From Caryophanales bacterium (GTDB taxonomy: Bacteria > Bacillota_I > Bacilli_A > RF39 > UBA660): a DNA stretch of 33,528 nucleotides. Where the stretch lies: positions 1-33,528 of the forward strand of contig JAEEYW010000040.1 of the NCBI GenBank assembly GCA_016288305.1, written 5' to 3'. The position numbers were made by a program, and so were the translations under genes. Each line of letters starts with the position of its first letter. The first letter of the stretch is position 1. A model generated the notes under the pieces. That model was not told the DNA's origin. It saw nothing but the letters and a program-made list of their open reading frames with translations, and did not search any database. Shown here piece after piece: positions 16,763-23,921 of the stretch.

Positions 16763-18209
16763 TTTCTTCTACCTGACCTTTTGCTTGTTTAATTAATTCT
16801 TTTTTTAACTCTAACAATTTTTTAGTTAAATCAACATAATAAATATGTGGATTATTTATTCTTCTTACTTCAGGATATAATGTTTCCATTTCCTTATTCA
16901 TGTATTCTTTTCTTTCAGAAATACTCTTATTATTATAAACCTGTTTTCCATCGATATAAATAGGAACTTGTAACTCTCTTACCTCATAATCAGTTATCGT
17001 CGTTTGTTTCCATTCTTCTGTTGGACTAACTAAAGTAAATTTATTATTTGGAATAATTTCATCACTAAGCGCTATAACATCACCTAAAGCATAACCGGTT
17101 TTCTTATCATAGAAGCGATATACTTTCTTATATCCAGGATTAATAGTTTTAAGGCTATCTTCACTAACTTTAATTTTAGGTATTAACTTACCATTTTCTT
17201 CTATAGCCACTAATTTGTATACGCCTCCAAGTCTTTCTTTACTAGCGGCGATATTATCGCCCACACCTAAAGAATCAAACTTAGCGCCTTCCTTAACTAA
17301 ATCACGAATGGTATATTCATTAAGTCCATTAGATAAACAGATTTTAGTATCAGTAAAGCCAGCTTCATCTAATAGTTTTCTAGCTTCTTTAGATAGATAA
17401 GCTAAATCACCAGAATCAATTCTTATACCTTTAAATTTATAACCATTAGGAACTAAGTAATCTTTAGCTACTTTAATAGCTGCTTTAACCCCACTTCTTA
17501 AAGTATCATAAGTATCAACTAAGAAAATACAATTATTAGGATTTGCTTTAGCGTATTTTAAGAAAGCTTCATATTCATTTTCTGAATTAGTTACAAGTGA
17601 ATGAGCCATAGTTCCTGATACAGGGATACCATATTTCTTACCAGCATATGTATTACTTGTAGCAACACATCCACCCATAACACCATATTTACTTGCTTCA
17701 ATAGCTGAATCAATACCACGCGCTCTTCGTGCTCCAAATTCCATGACAGGTATTCTTTTACCATCTATGATAGCTTCATCGGTAATCCTTTTGGCAGCTG
17801 TTGTAACTAAAGAAGCATGATTGAAACATGCAAGTAAGGCTGTCTCTAAAATTTGAGCTTCAATAGCCTTAGCCTTAACTGTAATTACTGGTTCATTTGG
17901 AAATACAGGTGTTCCATCAGGAATAGCATAAATACTACCTGTAAACTTAAAGTTTCTTAAATACTCTAAAAATTCCTCATTAAAATCTCCTGTGCTTCTT
18001 AAATAATCTAAATCATCATCACTAAATTTAAGATTATTTACATAATCAATAATTTCATCAATACCAGAAGAAATAGTATAGCCTCCATCCATGGGATTTT
18101 TTCTAAAGAAGATATCAAAATACATTACTTTATCTTTATCTCCTTCATCAAAATAAGTTTTAGCCATTGTTAATTCATAATAATCAGTCATTAATGTTTT
18201 ATTTATCAT
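16734..18209 (-). CDS. pncB: Nicotinate phosphoribosyltransferase
   Basis: A 491-residue enzyme, full length, that joins nicotinate and PRPP to form nicotinate mononucleotide. Typical segments are TDYYELTMAKTYF at the N-terminus, EFGARRARGIDSAIEA (about 165-180), GTMAHSLV (about 198-205) and IRIDSGDLAYLS (about 265-275). It starts one base after the pncA stop, so the two first steps of the Preiss-Handler pathway are translationally coupled. Confidence 0.97.
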   Translation of the reverse strand: MINKTLMTDYYELTMAKTYFDEGDKDKVMYFDIFFRKNPMDGGYTISSGIDEIIDYVNNLKFSDDDLDYLRSTGDFNEEFLEYLRNFKFTGSIYAIPDGTPVFPNEPVITVKAKAIEAQILETALLACFNHASLVTTAAKRITDEAIIDGKRIPVMEFGARRARGIDSAIEASKYGVMGGCVATSNTYAGKKYGIPVSGTMAHSLVTNSENEYEAFLKYAKANPNNCIFLVDTYDTLRSGVKAAIKVAKDYLVPNGYKFKGIRIDSGDLAYLSKEARKLLDEAGFTDTKICLSNGLNEYTIRDLVKEGAKFDSLGVGDNIAASKERLGGVYKLVAIEENGKLIPKIKVSEDSLKTINPGYKKVYRFYDKKTGYALGDVIALSDEIIPNNKFTLVSPTEEWKQTTITDYEVRELQVPIYIDGKQVYNNKSISERKEYMNKEMETLYPEVRRINNPHIYYVDLTKKLLELKKELIKQAKGQVEENGYQKVKSF

Positions 18210-18210
18210 A

Positions 18211-18792
18211 TTACCACTTCCTTCTATATACTTTTACGCCATTTGCTTCCATATCAGCCAAAGCTCTTTCTGTTACCTCATCACAATTATGACCAGGTGC
18301 ATCATATGTATCTATCGCATCAGCATATACACCAACTAAAACATCTCTATTAGTTTCATCAAAATAATTTCTAGCGGTAATAGCTGCATTTTTTACGCAC
18401 ACTTCGGATAAACATCCCACAAAAGAAATCCTTTTCAATTTATAGCATTTATTTAAGAATGGTATAACACCACTTGCTAACATAAAATTAGTACTGTTCT
18501 TGGTAAAATCCACAGCTTTTTTAGCATAAGGTTTTAATTCATCGACTAGTAAAGTTTCAGAAGTTCCATCCAAACAATGCTCACCAAAAGTTTTAAATTC
18601 GATAGAGTCCTTTGTATGTGTGTCCCTAACTATAACATTTAAAGCTTTTTTATTCTTTTCATTTTGTTCTAATAAGTTTTGTATTCTTGGTATGATTCTT
18701 TGAATACTTGGTGCAGCAAGTAAACCCTCTTTAACAAATCCGTTAACCATATCAATGACAACAAGTAATTCTTCAATATCTTTGTATTTCAT
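18211..18792 (-). CDS. pncA: Nicotinamidase (isochorismatase family)
   Basis: A 193-residue cysteine hydrolase that deamidates nicotinamide to nicotinate, the entry step of the operon. The catalytic Asp is in VVIDMVNGF, metal ligands in RDTHTKDS and GEHC, Lys in DFTKNSTNFM and the nucleophilic Cys in GCLSEVCV. ATG 18792 was chosen because AAAGGAGG precedes it; an in-frame ATG at 18819 lies upstream of that ribosome site. It is the first gene after a consensus promoter with palindromic operator-like sites. Confidence 0.94.
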   Translation of the reverse strand: MKYKDIEELLVVIDMVNGFVKEGLLAAPSIQRIIPRIQNLLEQNEKNKKALNVIVRDTHTKDSIEFKTFGEHCLDGTSETLLVDELKPYAKKAVDFTKNSTNFMLASGVIPFLNKCYKLKRISFVGCLSEVCVKNAAITARNYFDETNRDVLVGVYADAIDTYDAPGHNCDEVTERALADMEANGVKVYRRKW

Positions 18793-18807
18793 ATTTTCCT
18801 CCTTTTT

Positions 18808-18836
18808 TGTTATTATCATTTTGTTAATAACAAAAT
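18808..18836. promoter_or_regulatory. Tandem palindromes in the pncA leader (putative NrtR operator)
   Basis: ATTTTGTTAATAACAAAAT at 18818-18836 is a perfect 19-bp palindrome. Abutting it, 18808-18818 (TGTTATTATCA) is the same box with one mismatch. Both lie between promoter and pncA ribosome site. With the matching site over the promoter they are the best NrtR-binding candidates; nothing but pattern and context supports the assignment. Confidence 0.65.
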
Positions 18837-18864
18837 TTATTAATTTTCAGATGTTTTCTGCATC

Positions 18865-18903
18865 TGTTATTAACATTTTATTAAAAACAAATTATTTTGT
18901 CAA
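18865..18903 (-). promoter_or_regulatory. Promoter of the NAD operon with overlapping palindrome
   Basis: On the minus strand TTGACA (18903-18898) and TAAAAT (18880-18875) have a perfect 17-base spacer. The palindrome TGTTATTAACA (18865-18875) covers the end of the -10 and the transcript start, where a bound repressor would block initiation. A small hairpin, CAGATG/CATCTG (18848-18866), follows in the leader. Confidence 0.8.
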
Positions 18904-18920
18904 TACCTTTTTAAAAAATT

Positions 18921-18961
18921 TTTAAAAAAAATAAAAATATACTATTTTTATATAGTATATT
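18921..18961 (-). terminator. Rho-independent terminator after the dCMP deaminase-like gene
   Basis: A ten-base-pair stem (18936-18945 with 18952-18961), followed on the minus strand by a long T-rich run, closes the sigma factor/deaminase unit before the NAD operon promoter. Confidence 0.8.
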
Positions 18962-18976
18962 AACCAACATTAACTG

Positions 18977-19534
18977 TTATTTTTTAATCATAATATTATG
19001 TTTTTCATCAGCTTGCATATTAAATTCTACATTACAAAGATTACTAATAGTTTTAAAATCTACATATTCTATACCACATCTTTTTAATAAAATTTTAGTT
19101 AAATCAAATTCAGAACATTCTCTATAATTTAAATAAACAACTTTTTTAACGCCTAAATTAATAAGTGACATAGCGCACTCTTTGCAAGGAAATAAAGTAA
19201 CATATAAAGTAGCATTTTTAAAATCACTAATAGACGCTGCACTATTATGTAAACTAGCTCTTTCAGCATGATCAATAAATGTATATTTAACATTCTGAAC
19301 TCCATATTGTGGATCTGTGTTCCAAGGAAATTCATCTTCGTTCCAACCAAAAGGTACTTGATTACAACCTGTAGCTAAAATTTTACCTTCAGAGCTAACA
19401 TAGCAAGCTCCAACTTGTGTTGATGGATCTACACTATTAGAAGCACAAGCTAAAGCTACTAACATATACATTTCATCTTTATTAGTTGATACATCTCTTT
19501 TCTTACCTAAATGTTTATTATCAATTTCTAACAT
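18977..19534 (-). CDS. dCMP deaminase-like cytidine/deoxycytidylate deaminase family protein
   Basis: A 185-residue zinc deaminase. It carries DHAERAS (His ligand and catalytic Glu, about 89-95) and LFPCKECAMS (two Cys ligands, about 113-122), with the dCMP-type N-terminal SVDPSTQVGA. dCMP deaminases make dUMP for thymidylate synthesis; a ComEB-like or other role cannot be excluded. AAAGGAG precedes ATG 19534. It follows the sigma-like gene by 30 bases, with no terminator between. Confidence 0.85.
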   Translation of the reverse strand: MLEIDNKHLGKKRDVSTNKDEMYMLVALACASNSVDPSTQVGACYVSSEGKILATGCNQVPFGWNEDEFPWNTDPQYGVQNVKYTFIDHAERASLHNSAASISDFKNATLYVTLFPCKECAMSLINLGVKKVVYLNYRECSEFDLTKILLKRCGIEYVDFKTISNLCNVEFNMQADEKHNIMIKK

Positions 19535-19564
19535 ATTAACAGCTCCTTTAATTATATAATCCTA

Positions 19565-20497
19565 TTATAATCTATAGTTTAATTCATTCATATCCTTGTA
19601 TTTTTGATCACGTAAACAATGCTTAAACATTTTATTTAAAGCTCGTTCTTCAGCAAGGCGAACACCTTCAGCCGTCATATCAAATACTTCACCAACTTCA
19701 GAAAGTGTTTTAACTTTACCATCAAAACCATATAAAGAATATATAATATCACGTTGTTTCTGTGATAAATTATTAAATAACTCATCAAGGCTGAAATTCT
19801 TCATTTCCATATCATAAATAATTCTATCTTCCATATTATCATCGGATTGATAATCAACAGTTTTATATTCAAACAAAGTCATCTCTAAAAACATTTTTAC
19901 TGTATCTCTTAATGTTGTTAAATCAAAACATTTCTTTTTTTCTATACAAGCATCAAATACCATGCTATAGATTCCTTCAATTAATGAAGCTACAATATCA
20001 GTATTATATTTTTTACTTCTTAAATCATTATTTATAACATCATAAACACTACAACTCATATTTTTTTCTTTAAGCACTATATATTTAGCTAGTATATCCG
20101 CAAAATAATCTGCATTTACACCTGTAGGTATACAATGTAATCTATGGCCACACACATTGCGGCGTAATGAACGTGCGAAATCATAGCTTTGAACAATATT
20201 GGCAAAACCAGGTACCTTAAGTAGATATCCTTTTCGTATTTTATCATTCCATACAGCAAAAGTAGAATTCATGATATCATCAATATCAAAAGCTCCTGAT
20301 GAAATAATATCAAAACCACTATCCACAACATAATCATAACATACATATAAAGTACCCATAACAATTCTATTGATATAGTTTTCCCTTAATTCTAAATTAT
20401 CCGTTTCTATAGCTTTTTCATATAATTTTTTAGCTTCACAAAATCTCATTTTTTCTAAAGAATCAATTTGCTTTTTCCAAGCATCTAATTTATCCAT
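19565..20497 (-). CDS. Sigma-70 family RNA polymerase sigma factor-like protein
   Basis: A 310-residue protein with a recognisable region 4: LSQKQRDIIYSLYGFDGKVK (about residues 242-261), then TLSEVGEVFDMTAEGVRLAEERAL, the promoter -35 helix-turn-helix form seen in primary-type sigma factors. The N-terminal third has a region 2-like stretch (DIDDIMNSTFAVWNDKI), and a long helical middle replaces region 3. It is divergent from the housekeeping sigma and is probably an alternative sigma or transcription regulator. It has its own consensus promoter and GGGGG ribosome site. Paired with the deaminase gene; the regulon is unknown. Confidence 0.78.
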   Translation of the reverse strand: MDKLDAWKKQIDSLEKMRFCEAKKLYEKAIETDNLELRENYINRIVMGTLYVCYDYVVDSGFDIISSGAFDIDDIMNSTFAVWNDKIRKGYLLKVPGFANIVQSYDFARSLRRNVCGHRLHCIPTGVNADYFADILAKYIVLKEKNMSCSVYDVINNDLRSKKYNTDIVASLIEGIYSMVFDACIEKKKCFDLTTLRDTVKMFLEMTLFEYKTVDYQSDDNMEDRIIYDMEMKNFSLDELFNNLSQKQRDIIYSLYGFDGKVKTLSEVGEVFDMTAEGVRLAEERALNKMFKHCLRDQKYKDMNELNYRL

Positions 20498-20523
20498 ATT
20501 AATACCCCCGCAAAACGATTAAT

Positions 20524-20552
20524 ATAATAGCATAAAGGAGATATCAAGTCAA
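20524..20552 (-). promoter_or_regulatory. Promoter of the sigma-like gene
   Basis: TTGACT (20552-20547) and TATTAT (20529-20524) on the minus strand, 17 bases apart, immediately downstream of the preceding terminator. Confidence 0.8.
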
Positions 20553-20558
20553 TAAAAA

Positions 20559-20575
20559 GCCAAGTAAAACTTGGC
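20559..20575 (-). terminator. Rho-independent terminator
   Basis: GCCAAG/CTTGGC stem with a five-base loop, followed on the minus strand by TTTTTATT, two bases after the stop of the split coiled-coil/zinc gene. Confidence 0.85.
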
Positions 20576-20576
20576 C

Positions 20577-21167
20577 TTATTTTCTTAATAAACTAACATT
20601 TATATTTAATCTTTTAGCAGCAGCTCGTTCTTCTGTAGAATTACCTTTTATATGCGCTAAATTATCAATTTCATTTTGAAAACGTCTACGCAATTCTTCA
20701 TCGTTCATATTAGGACATGAAACTTTAAGATAATCATATATAGCCTTAATCAAATCACGATTAGAAGACACATTAATATAAATACCTTTTTTGTGTTCAC
20801 CATATTTCAAAACCTCATACATTAATTTTTCCGTATCACTTAACACTATCGCATTATCACATTTTGCTTTCTTATAAACAACACTATCATCAAGTCCACA
20901 TTTAACGCATATACAATAATTTTATGAATTACCCTCTTTTTTTAAATGCTTTTCATCTAAAACAGCCCATACATGATTACAATTAATATATTTTTCTTTT
21001 AATACACCATTATAGGCATATTTTATACTTTTAAGTAAATCCTCATGTTTTTTCAACAATTCCTTATATTGTTTAACTTCTTCGTTTTCCTCTAATTCTT
21101 TAATATGCTCCATAAGTTTTCTATCTTGACTAACTAGTTTATTATAATTATCTCTACTGCTTTCCAT
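20577..21167 (-). pseudogene. Coiled-coil/zinc-ribbon protein gene split by an in-frame TAA
   Basis: One reading frame of 197 codons runs from ATG 21167 (after AGGGGTG) to the stop at 20577, interrupted only by TAA at 20924-20922. The first 81 codons give a charged coiled coil ending in NCNHVWAVLDE. After the stop the same frame continues NYCICVKCGLDD, supplying the remaining cysteines of a probable zinc-binding unit (CNH ... CxCxxCG), then a helical C-terminal domain. A GTG at 20846 could start an 89-residue fragment, but no ribosome site is evident. The split falls inside the metal site, so this is most likely a recent nonsense mutation; readthrough or sequencing error are alternatives. The function is not known. 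Confidence 0.75.
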
Positions 21168-21193
21168 ACTATCACCCCTATAAATTGTTAATT

Positions 21194-21221
21194 ATTATAA
21201 CACTAATATCAATATTTGCAA
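21194..21221 (-). promoter_or_regulatory. Promoter of the split zinc-ribbon gene
   Basis: TTGCAA (21221-21216) and TATAAT (21199-21194) on the minus strand with a 16-base spacer; the ATG follows 27 bases later. An intact promoter suggests the interruption is recent. Confidence 0.7.
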
Positions 21222-21247
21222 CAAAAAAATGAGAATATTCTCATTTT
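21222..21247 (-). terminator. Rho-independent terminator of the peroxide-defence operon
   Basis: The perfect palindrome AATGAGAATATTCTCATT (21228-21245) is followed on the minus strand by seven T. It lies just past the dehydrogenase remnant. Confidence 0.75.
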
Positions 21248-21298
21248 CTAAACACAAGTATATCCACCATCAATAGGTAGGATAACACCTATTATAAC
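21248..21298 (-). pseudogene. C-terminal remnant of a short-chain dehydrogenase
   Basis: Between ohrR and the terminator, the minus strand encodes VIIGVILPIDGGYTCV followed by TAG. The G-x-x-LPxDGGYT ending is the typical C-terminus of SDR oxidoreductases. Nothing longer is open upstream because ohrR occupies the DNA. It is probably the scar of a deleted SDR gene that once followed ohrR. Confidence 0.6.
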
Positions 21299-21315
21299 AG
21301 CTACCCTACCTTTTA

Positions 21316-21741
21316 TTATTCACCATTTCCTAATATCTTATATAAAATATTATATAAAGTCATAGCCTCTTCATCACTTAAACAAATACACTTACCAATT
21401 TTAGCAGGTATTAAAGATGCTTTTTCACTTAATTTTGAGCCTTCACTAGTTAAACAAATCATTAAGTTTCTCTCATCACTACTTGATCTAGACCTTGATA
21501 TATAACCCTTAGACTCTAACGTTTTTAAAAGAGGCGTTAAAGTACCTGAATCTAAATATAATTTATTACCTAATTCTTTTACATTAATTTCCTTCATATC
21601 CCATAAAACCATCATAGCGATATATTGTGTATACGTTAAGTTTATCTCATCTAAAAATGGCTTATATTTACGAATAACTTCTCTAGAAGCTGCATATAAA
21701 GGAAAACATAATTGATTTTCTAACTTCAAACAATCTTTCAT
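21316..21741 (-). CDS. ohrR: MarR-family organic peroxide sensor OhrR
   Basis: A 141-residue MarR-type repressor. The N-terminal KLENQLCFPLYAASRE carries the Cys (residue 12) that corresponds to the peroxide-sensing Cys of OhrR. The winged helix includes NVKELGNKLYLDSGTLTPLL and the wing SRSSSDERN. In Bacillus OhrR represses ohrA until the Cys is oxidised. Here it is the last gene of an operon for thioredoxin, thioredoxin reductase and glutathione peroxidase, starting two bases after trxA. A matching OhrR box overlaps the operon promoter, so autoregulation is likely. Confidence 0.9.
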   Translation of the reverse strand: MKDCLKLENQLCFPLYAASREVIRKYKPFLDEINLTYTQYIAMMVLWDMKEINVKELGNKLYLDSGTLTPLLKTLESKGYISRSRSSSDERNLMICLTSEGSKLSEKASLIPAKIGKCICLSDEEAMTLYNILYKILGNGE

Positions 21742-21743
21742 AA

Positions 21744-22046
21744 CTATGCTCCTAATATTTCTTTTAATTCTTCCCTAGATTTAAAACCTAATACGCTTTG
21801 TTTTAAAGCACCATCTTCAAATATTAATAACGTAGGTATTGACATAATACCATATCGTATAGCTATACTCTCAGCCTCATCAACATTTAGTTTATAAAAC
21901 TTATAAGTAACAATTTCCTTAGATAATTCATCGATAATAGGCGCTAACATCTTACATGGGCCACACCATGGAGCATAGCAATCAACTAGCACCTTACCCG
22001 TACTTACAACATTGTCAAATTCATTTTCCATAATTTCCCTAACCAT
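21744..22046 (-). CDS. trxA: Thioredoxin
   Basis: A 100-residue thioredoxin with the redox motif WCGPC (about 27-31) and the cis-Pro loop SIPTLL near residue 74. It is the electron carrier between the reductase encoded just upstream and peroxidases or reductases. AAGGAG precedes ATG 22046, overlapping the end of trxB. Confidence 0.95.
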   Translation of the reverse strand: MVREIMENEFDNVVSTGKVLVDCYAPWCGPCKMLAPIIDELSKEIVTYKFYKLNVDEAESIAIRYGIMSIPTLLIFEDGALKQSVLGFKSREELKEILGA

Positions 22047-22048
22047 AC

Positions 22049-22921
22049 TTAACTCTCCTTAATCGCCATAACAGCCGCTATAGCGCCATCACTTTCAGCT
22101 GTTACCAATTGTCTCAATTCTTTTTTACGAGCATCACCCGCAACATAAACATGTTCTTTATTAGTATGAACACCATCTTTAGATATTATATAACCATTTT
22201 CATCAATATCAGCAACGTTACTAAAAATAGCATTATTAGGTTGTTGACCAATAGCTATAAATAAACCACTGACTTCAATATTTTTACCATTATCCAAATC
22301 AATACTTTCTAAAACATTTTCACCATTTAATTTACTAACATTAGCATTCATAATGCATTCAATATTAGATTTAGAAGATAATTCATCTTGATATTTTTGA
22401 TCAGCTCTAAAGCTATCACCTCTATGTATTAAATATACATGATTAGCCAAATCAGCTAAATATATAGCGTCCTCTAAAGCTGTATTACCACCACCAATAA
22501 CAGCAACATCTTTACCTTTGTAGAAGTTTCCATCACATGTAGCGCAATATGATACACCCTTACCAGTCAACTCAATTTCCCTATCTAAATTAAGCTTCCT
22601 ATTTTTTACGCCAACAGCTAAAATAATAGCCTTAGTTTCATATGTATTGCTTGTAGTTATAACAGAATGTTCATCTACTTTAACAACAGTTTCATATTTA
22701 ATTTCTCCGCCTAATTTGATAACTTGATTGTATAGATTAGTCGCAAAATCAAAACCAGAAATACTTTCAATACCAGGATAGTTTTCAACCTTACTAGCAT
22801 TAACTATCTGACCACCATATGCTTTAGCCTCCAAAATTAAAACTCTTTTATTAGCCCTTAAACCATATATAGCAGCTGTCATTCCAGCAGGACCAGCTCC
22901 AACAATTATAATATCGTACAT
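22049..22921 (-). CDS. trxB: Thioredoxin reductase
   Basis: This 290-residue flavoprotein reduces thioredoxin with NADPH. FAD-binding GAGPAGMTAA is near the N-terminus, the redox pair CATC about residue 132, the nucleotide-binding GGGNTALEDA about 149-158, and the C-terminal FAD motif VAGDARKK. Cofactor choice (RGDSFRADQK region) lacks a classical HRRxxxRA, so NADPH specificity should be taken with care. It lies two bases from gpx and two from trxA. Confidence 0.94.
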   Translation of the reverse strand: MYDIIIVGAGPAGMTAAIYGLRANKRVLILEAKAYGGQIVNASKVENYPGIESISGFDFATNLYNQVIKLGGEIKYETVVKVDEHSVITTSNTYETKAIILAVGVKNRKLNLDREIELTGKGVSYCATCDGNFYKGKDVAVIGGGNTALEDAIYLADLANHVYLIHRGDSFRADQKYQDELSSKSNIECIMNANVSKLNGENVLESIDLDNGKNIEVSGLFIAIGQQPNNAIFSNVADIDENGYIISKDGVHTNKEHVYVAGDARKKELRQLVTAESDGAIAAVMAIKES

Positions 22922-22923
22922 AA

Positions 22924-23400
22924 TTAATCCTCCAATAATCTTTTAATAGTATCTTCAATTTTAGAAGGTGTAACAGTTGGTTCATATCTAGCAACTACAT
23001 TACCATTCTTATCAACTAAAAACTTCGTAAAATTCCATTTAATAGCTTTGATTAAACCATGCTTTTGATTCTTCAAATAAACAAACAATGGATCCGCATT
23101 TTTACCATTAACATCAACCTTAGAAAATTGTTCAAAAGTAGTATGATACTTCAAAGTACAAAATTCATGTATTTCCGAATCACTACCAGGAGCCTGGCCA
23201 GCAAATTGATTACATGGAAAATCTAATATTTCAAATCCCTTACTATTATATTTTTCATATAAACTTTCTAGTCCTTCATATTGTGGTGTGAATCCACAAC
23301 CTGTAGCTGTATTAACAATTAGTAACACTTTACCCTTATACTTATCTAAACTTATATCCTCACCATTCATATTCTTAACTTTATAATCATATATATTCAT
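22924..23400 (-). CDS. gpx: Glutathione peroxidase-family (thioredoxin-dependent) peroxidase
   Basis: A 158-residue peroxidase that reduces organic or hydrogen peroxides. The peroxidatic residue is Cys, not selenocysteine, in NTATGCGFTPQY (about residue 35). FPCNQFAGQAPG supplies the Gln and a second Cys, and KWNFTKFLV the Trp/Asn. Bacterial Cys-type members usually use thioredoxin, consistent with the following genes. ATG 23400 was chosen because AAGGA lies at good spacing; the ATG at 23409 is inside that site. First gene of the operon. Confidence 0.93.
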   Translation of the reverse strand: MNIYDYKVKNMNGEDISLDKYKGKVLLIVNTATGCGFTPQYEGLESLYEKYNSKGFEILDFPCNQFAGQAPGSDSEIHEFCTLKYHTTFEQFSKVDVNGKNADPLFVYLKNQKHGLIKAIKWNFTKFLVDKNGNVVARYEPTVTPSKIEDTIKRLLED

Positions 23401-23424
23401 AATAACCATCCTTTTTCAATTTAT

Positions 23425-23462
23425 TACAATTTAATTGTACACAATTTAATTAATTTTGTCAA
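23425..23462 (-). promoter_or_regulatory. Promoter with OhrR box for the peroxide-defence operon
   Basis: On the minus strand TTGACA (23462-23457) and TACAAT (23439-23434) have a 17-base spacer. The palindrome TACAATTTAATTGTA (23425-23439) overlaps the -10 and start; it matches the known Bacillus OhrR operator pattern. An imperfect second copy (AATTAAATTGTG on the minus strand) lies next to it in the spacer. Confidence 0.85.
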
Positions 23463-23469
23463 TTTCCAT

Positions 23470-23497
23470 TTAACTAACACCTAAAACATGATATAAT
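23470..23497 (+). promoter_or_regulatory. Promoter of the small two-helix membrane protein gene
   Basis: TATAAT at 23492-23497 with a weak TTAACT 16 bases upstream, 25 bases before the ATG. It is divergent from the peroxide operon promoter, whose OhrR box ends about 30 bases away. Confidence 0.55.
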
Positions 23498-23522
23498 ATA
23501 TAGGCTCAAAAGGAGAAATAAC

Positions 23523-23810
23523 ATGACAAAGAATAAATACAAAATATTACGCGTTCAAAAATATAATGAAGAAATAAACAAATGTAAAAGGAATATAATT
23601 CAAGATATTATTTTTACTGTAGCTTGTACTAGTATACCAGTATCATATTATGTTTTATCCGGTCTACAAACCAATATAACAACAGGCATCTTAACAGTAC
23701 TTCCTATCGTAAAGACTATCCACAGCTTTGTATGCGCTAAGAAAAATATATCTGAATTAAATGAATATAAAAATGAAATAAGTTACATCAAAGGTGAAAT
23801 CAAAAGATAA
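23523..23810 (+). CDS. Small membrane protein, unknown function
   Basis: A 95-residue protein not recognised. Charged N-terminal helix, two hydrophobic segments (about residues 27-45, IFTVACTSIPVSYYVL, and 53-65), then a basic/acidic C-terminal helix, so probably a two-pass membrane protein with both ends in the cytoplasm. AAAGGAG precedes ATG 23523, and a terminator overlaps the stop. Monocistronic and divergent from gpx. Confidence 0.75.
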   Translation: MTKNKYKILRVQKYNEEINKCKRNIIQDIIFTVACTSIPVSYYVLSGLQTNITTGILTVLPIVKTIHSFVCAKKNISELNEYKNEISYIKGEIKR

Positions 23811-23821
23811 TCACCTTTTTT
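23790..23821 (+). terminator. Rho-independent terminator overlapping the stop codon
   Basis: AAAGGTGA (23790-23797) pairs with TCACCTTT (23811-23818), followed by T residues. The left arm lies within the last codons of the small membrane protein gene. Confidence 0.75.
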
Positions 23822-23889
23822 GTGTCAAAATATGTAAAAATATAAATATAGATATTGCTATTTAGAAATATTTAAGGTATAAATATGCT

Positions 23890-23921
23890 GGGAGGGTAAT
23901 GATTTTCATTACAAAATAATT
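23890..23921 (+). promoter_or_regulatory. Distant ribosome site separated from the start by a hairpin
   Basis: GGGAGGG (23890-23896) is 25 bases from ATG 23922, too far for normal initiation. A perfect stem-loop (GTAATGA/TCATTAC, 23896-23912) fills the gap; folding it would leave about nine bases. The same stretch encodes a six-codon ORF (ATG 23899 to TAA) that could act as a leader peptide. Confidence 0.4.

Noticed and set aside
18793-18875. NAD- or NMN-type riboswitch in the pncA leader
   Set aside because: The leader is only about 75 bases and is mostly accounted for by palindromic protein-binding boxes; no riboswitch-like multi-stem core is seen.
18838-18935. AT-rich stretch as a replication origin
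   Set aside because: No DnaA-box cluster is present, and the features are explained by a terminator and the NAD operon promoter.
20577-20846. Independent 89-residue gene starting at GTG 20846
   Set aside because: No ribosome site, and the same frame continues upstream through zinc-ligand codons to the TAA, so it is better read as the second half of a split gene.
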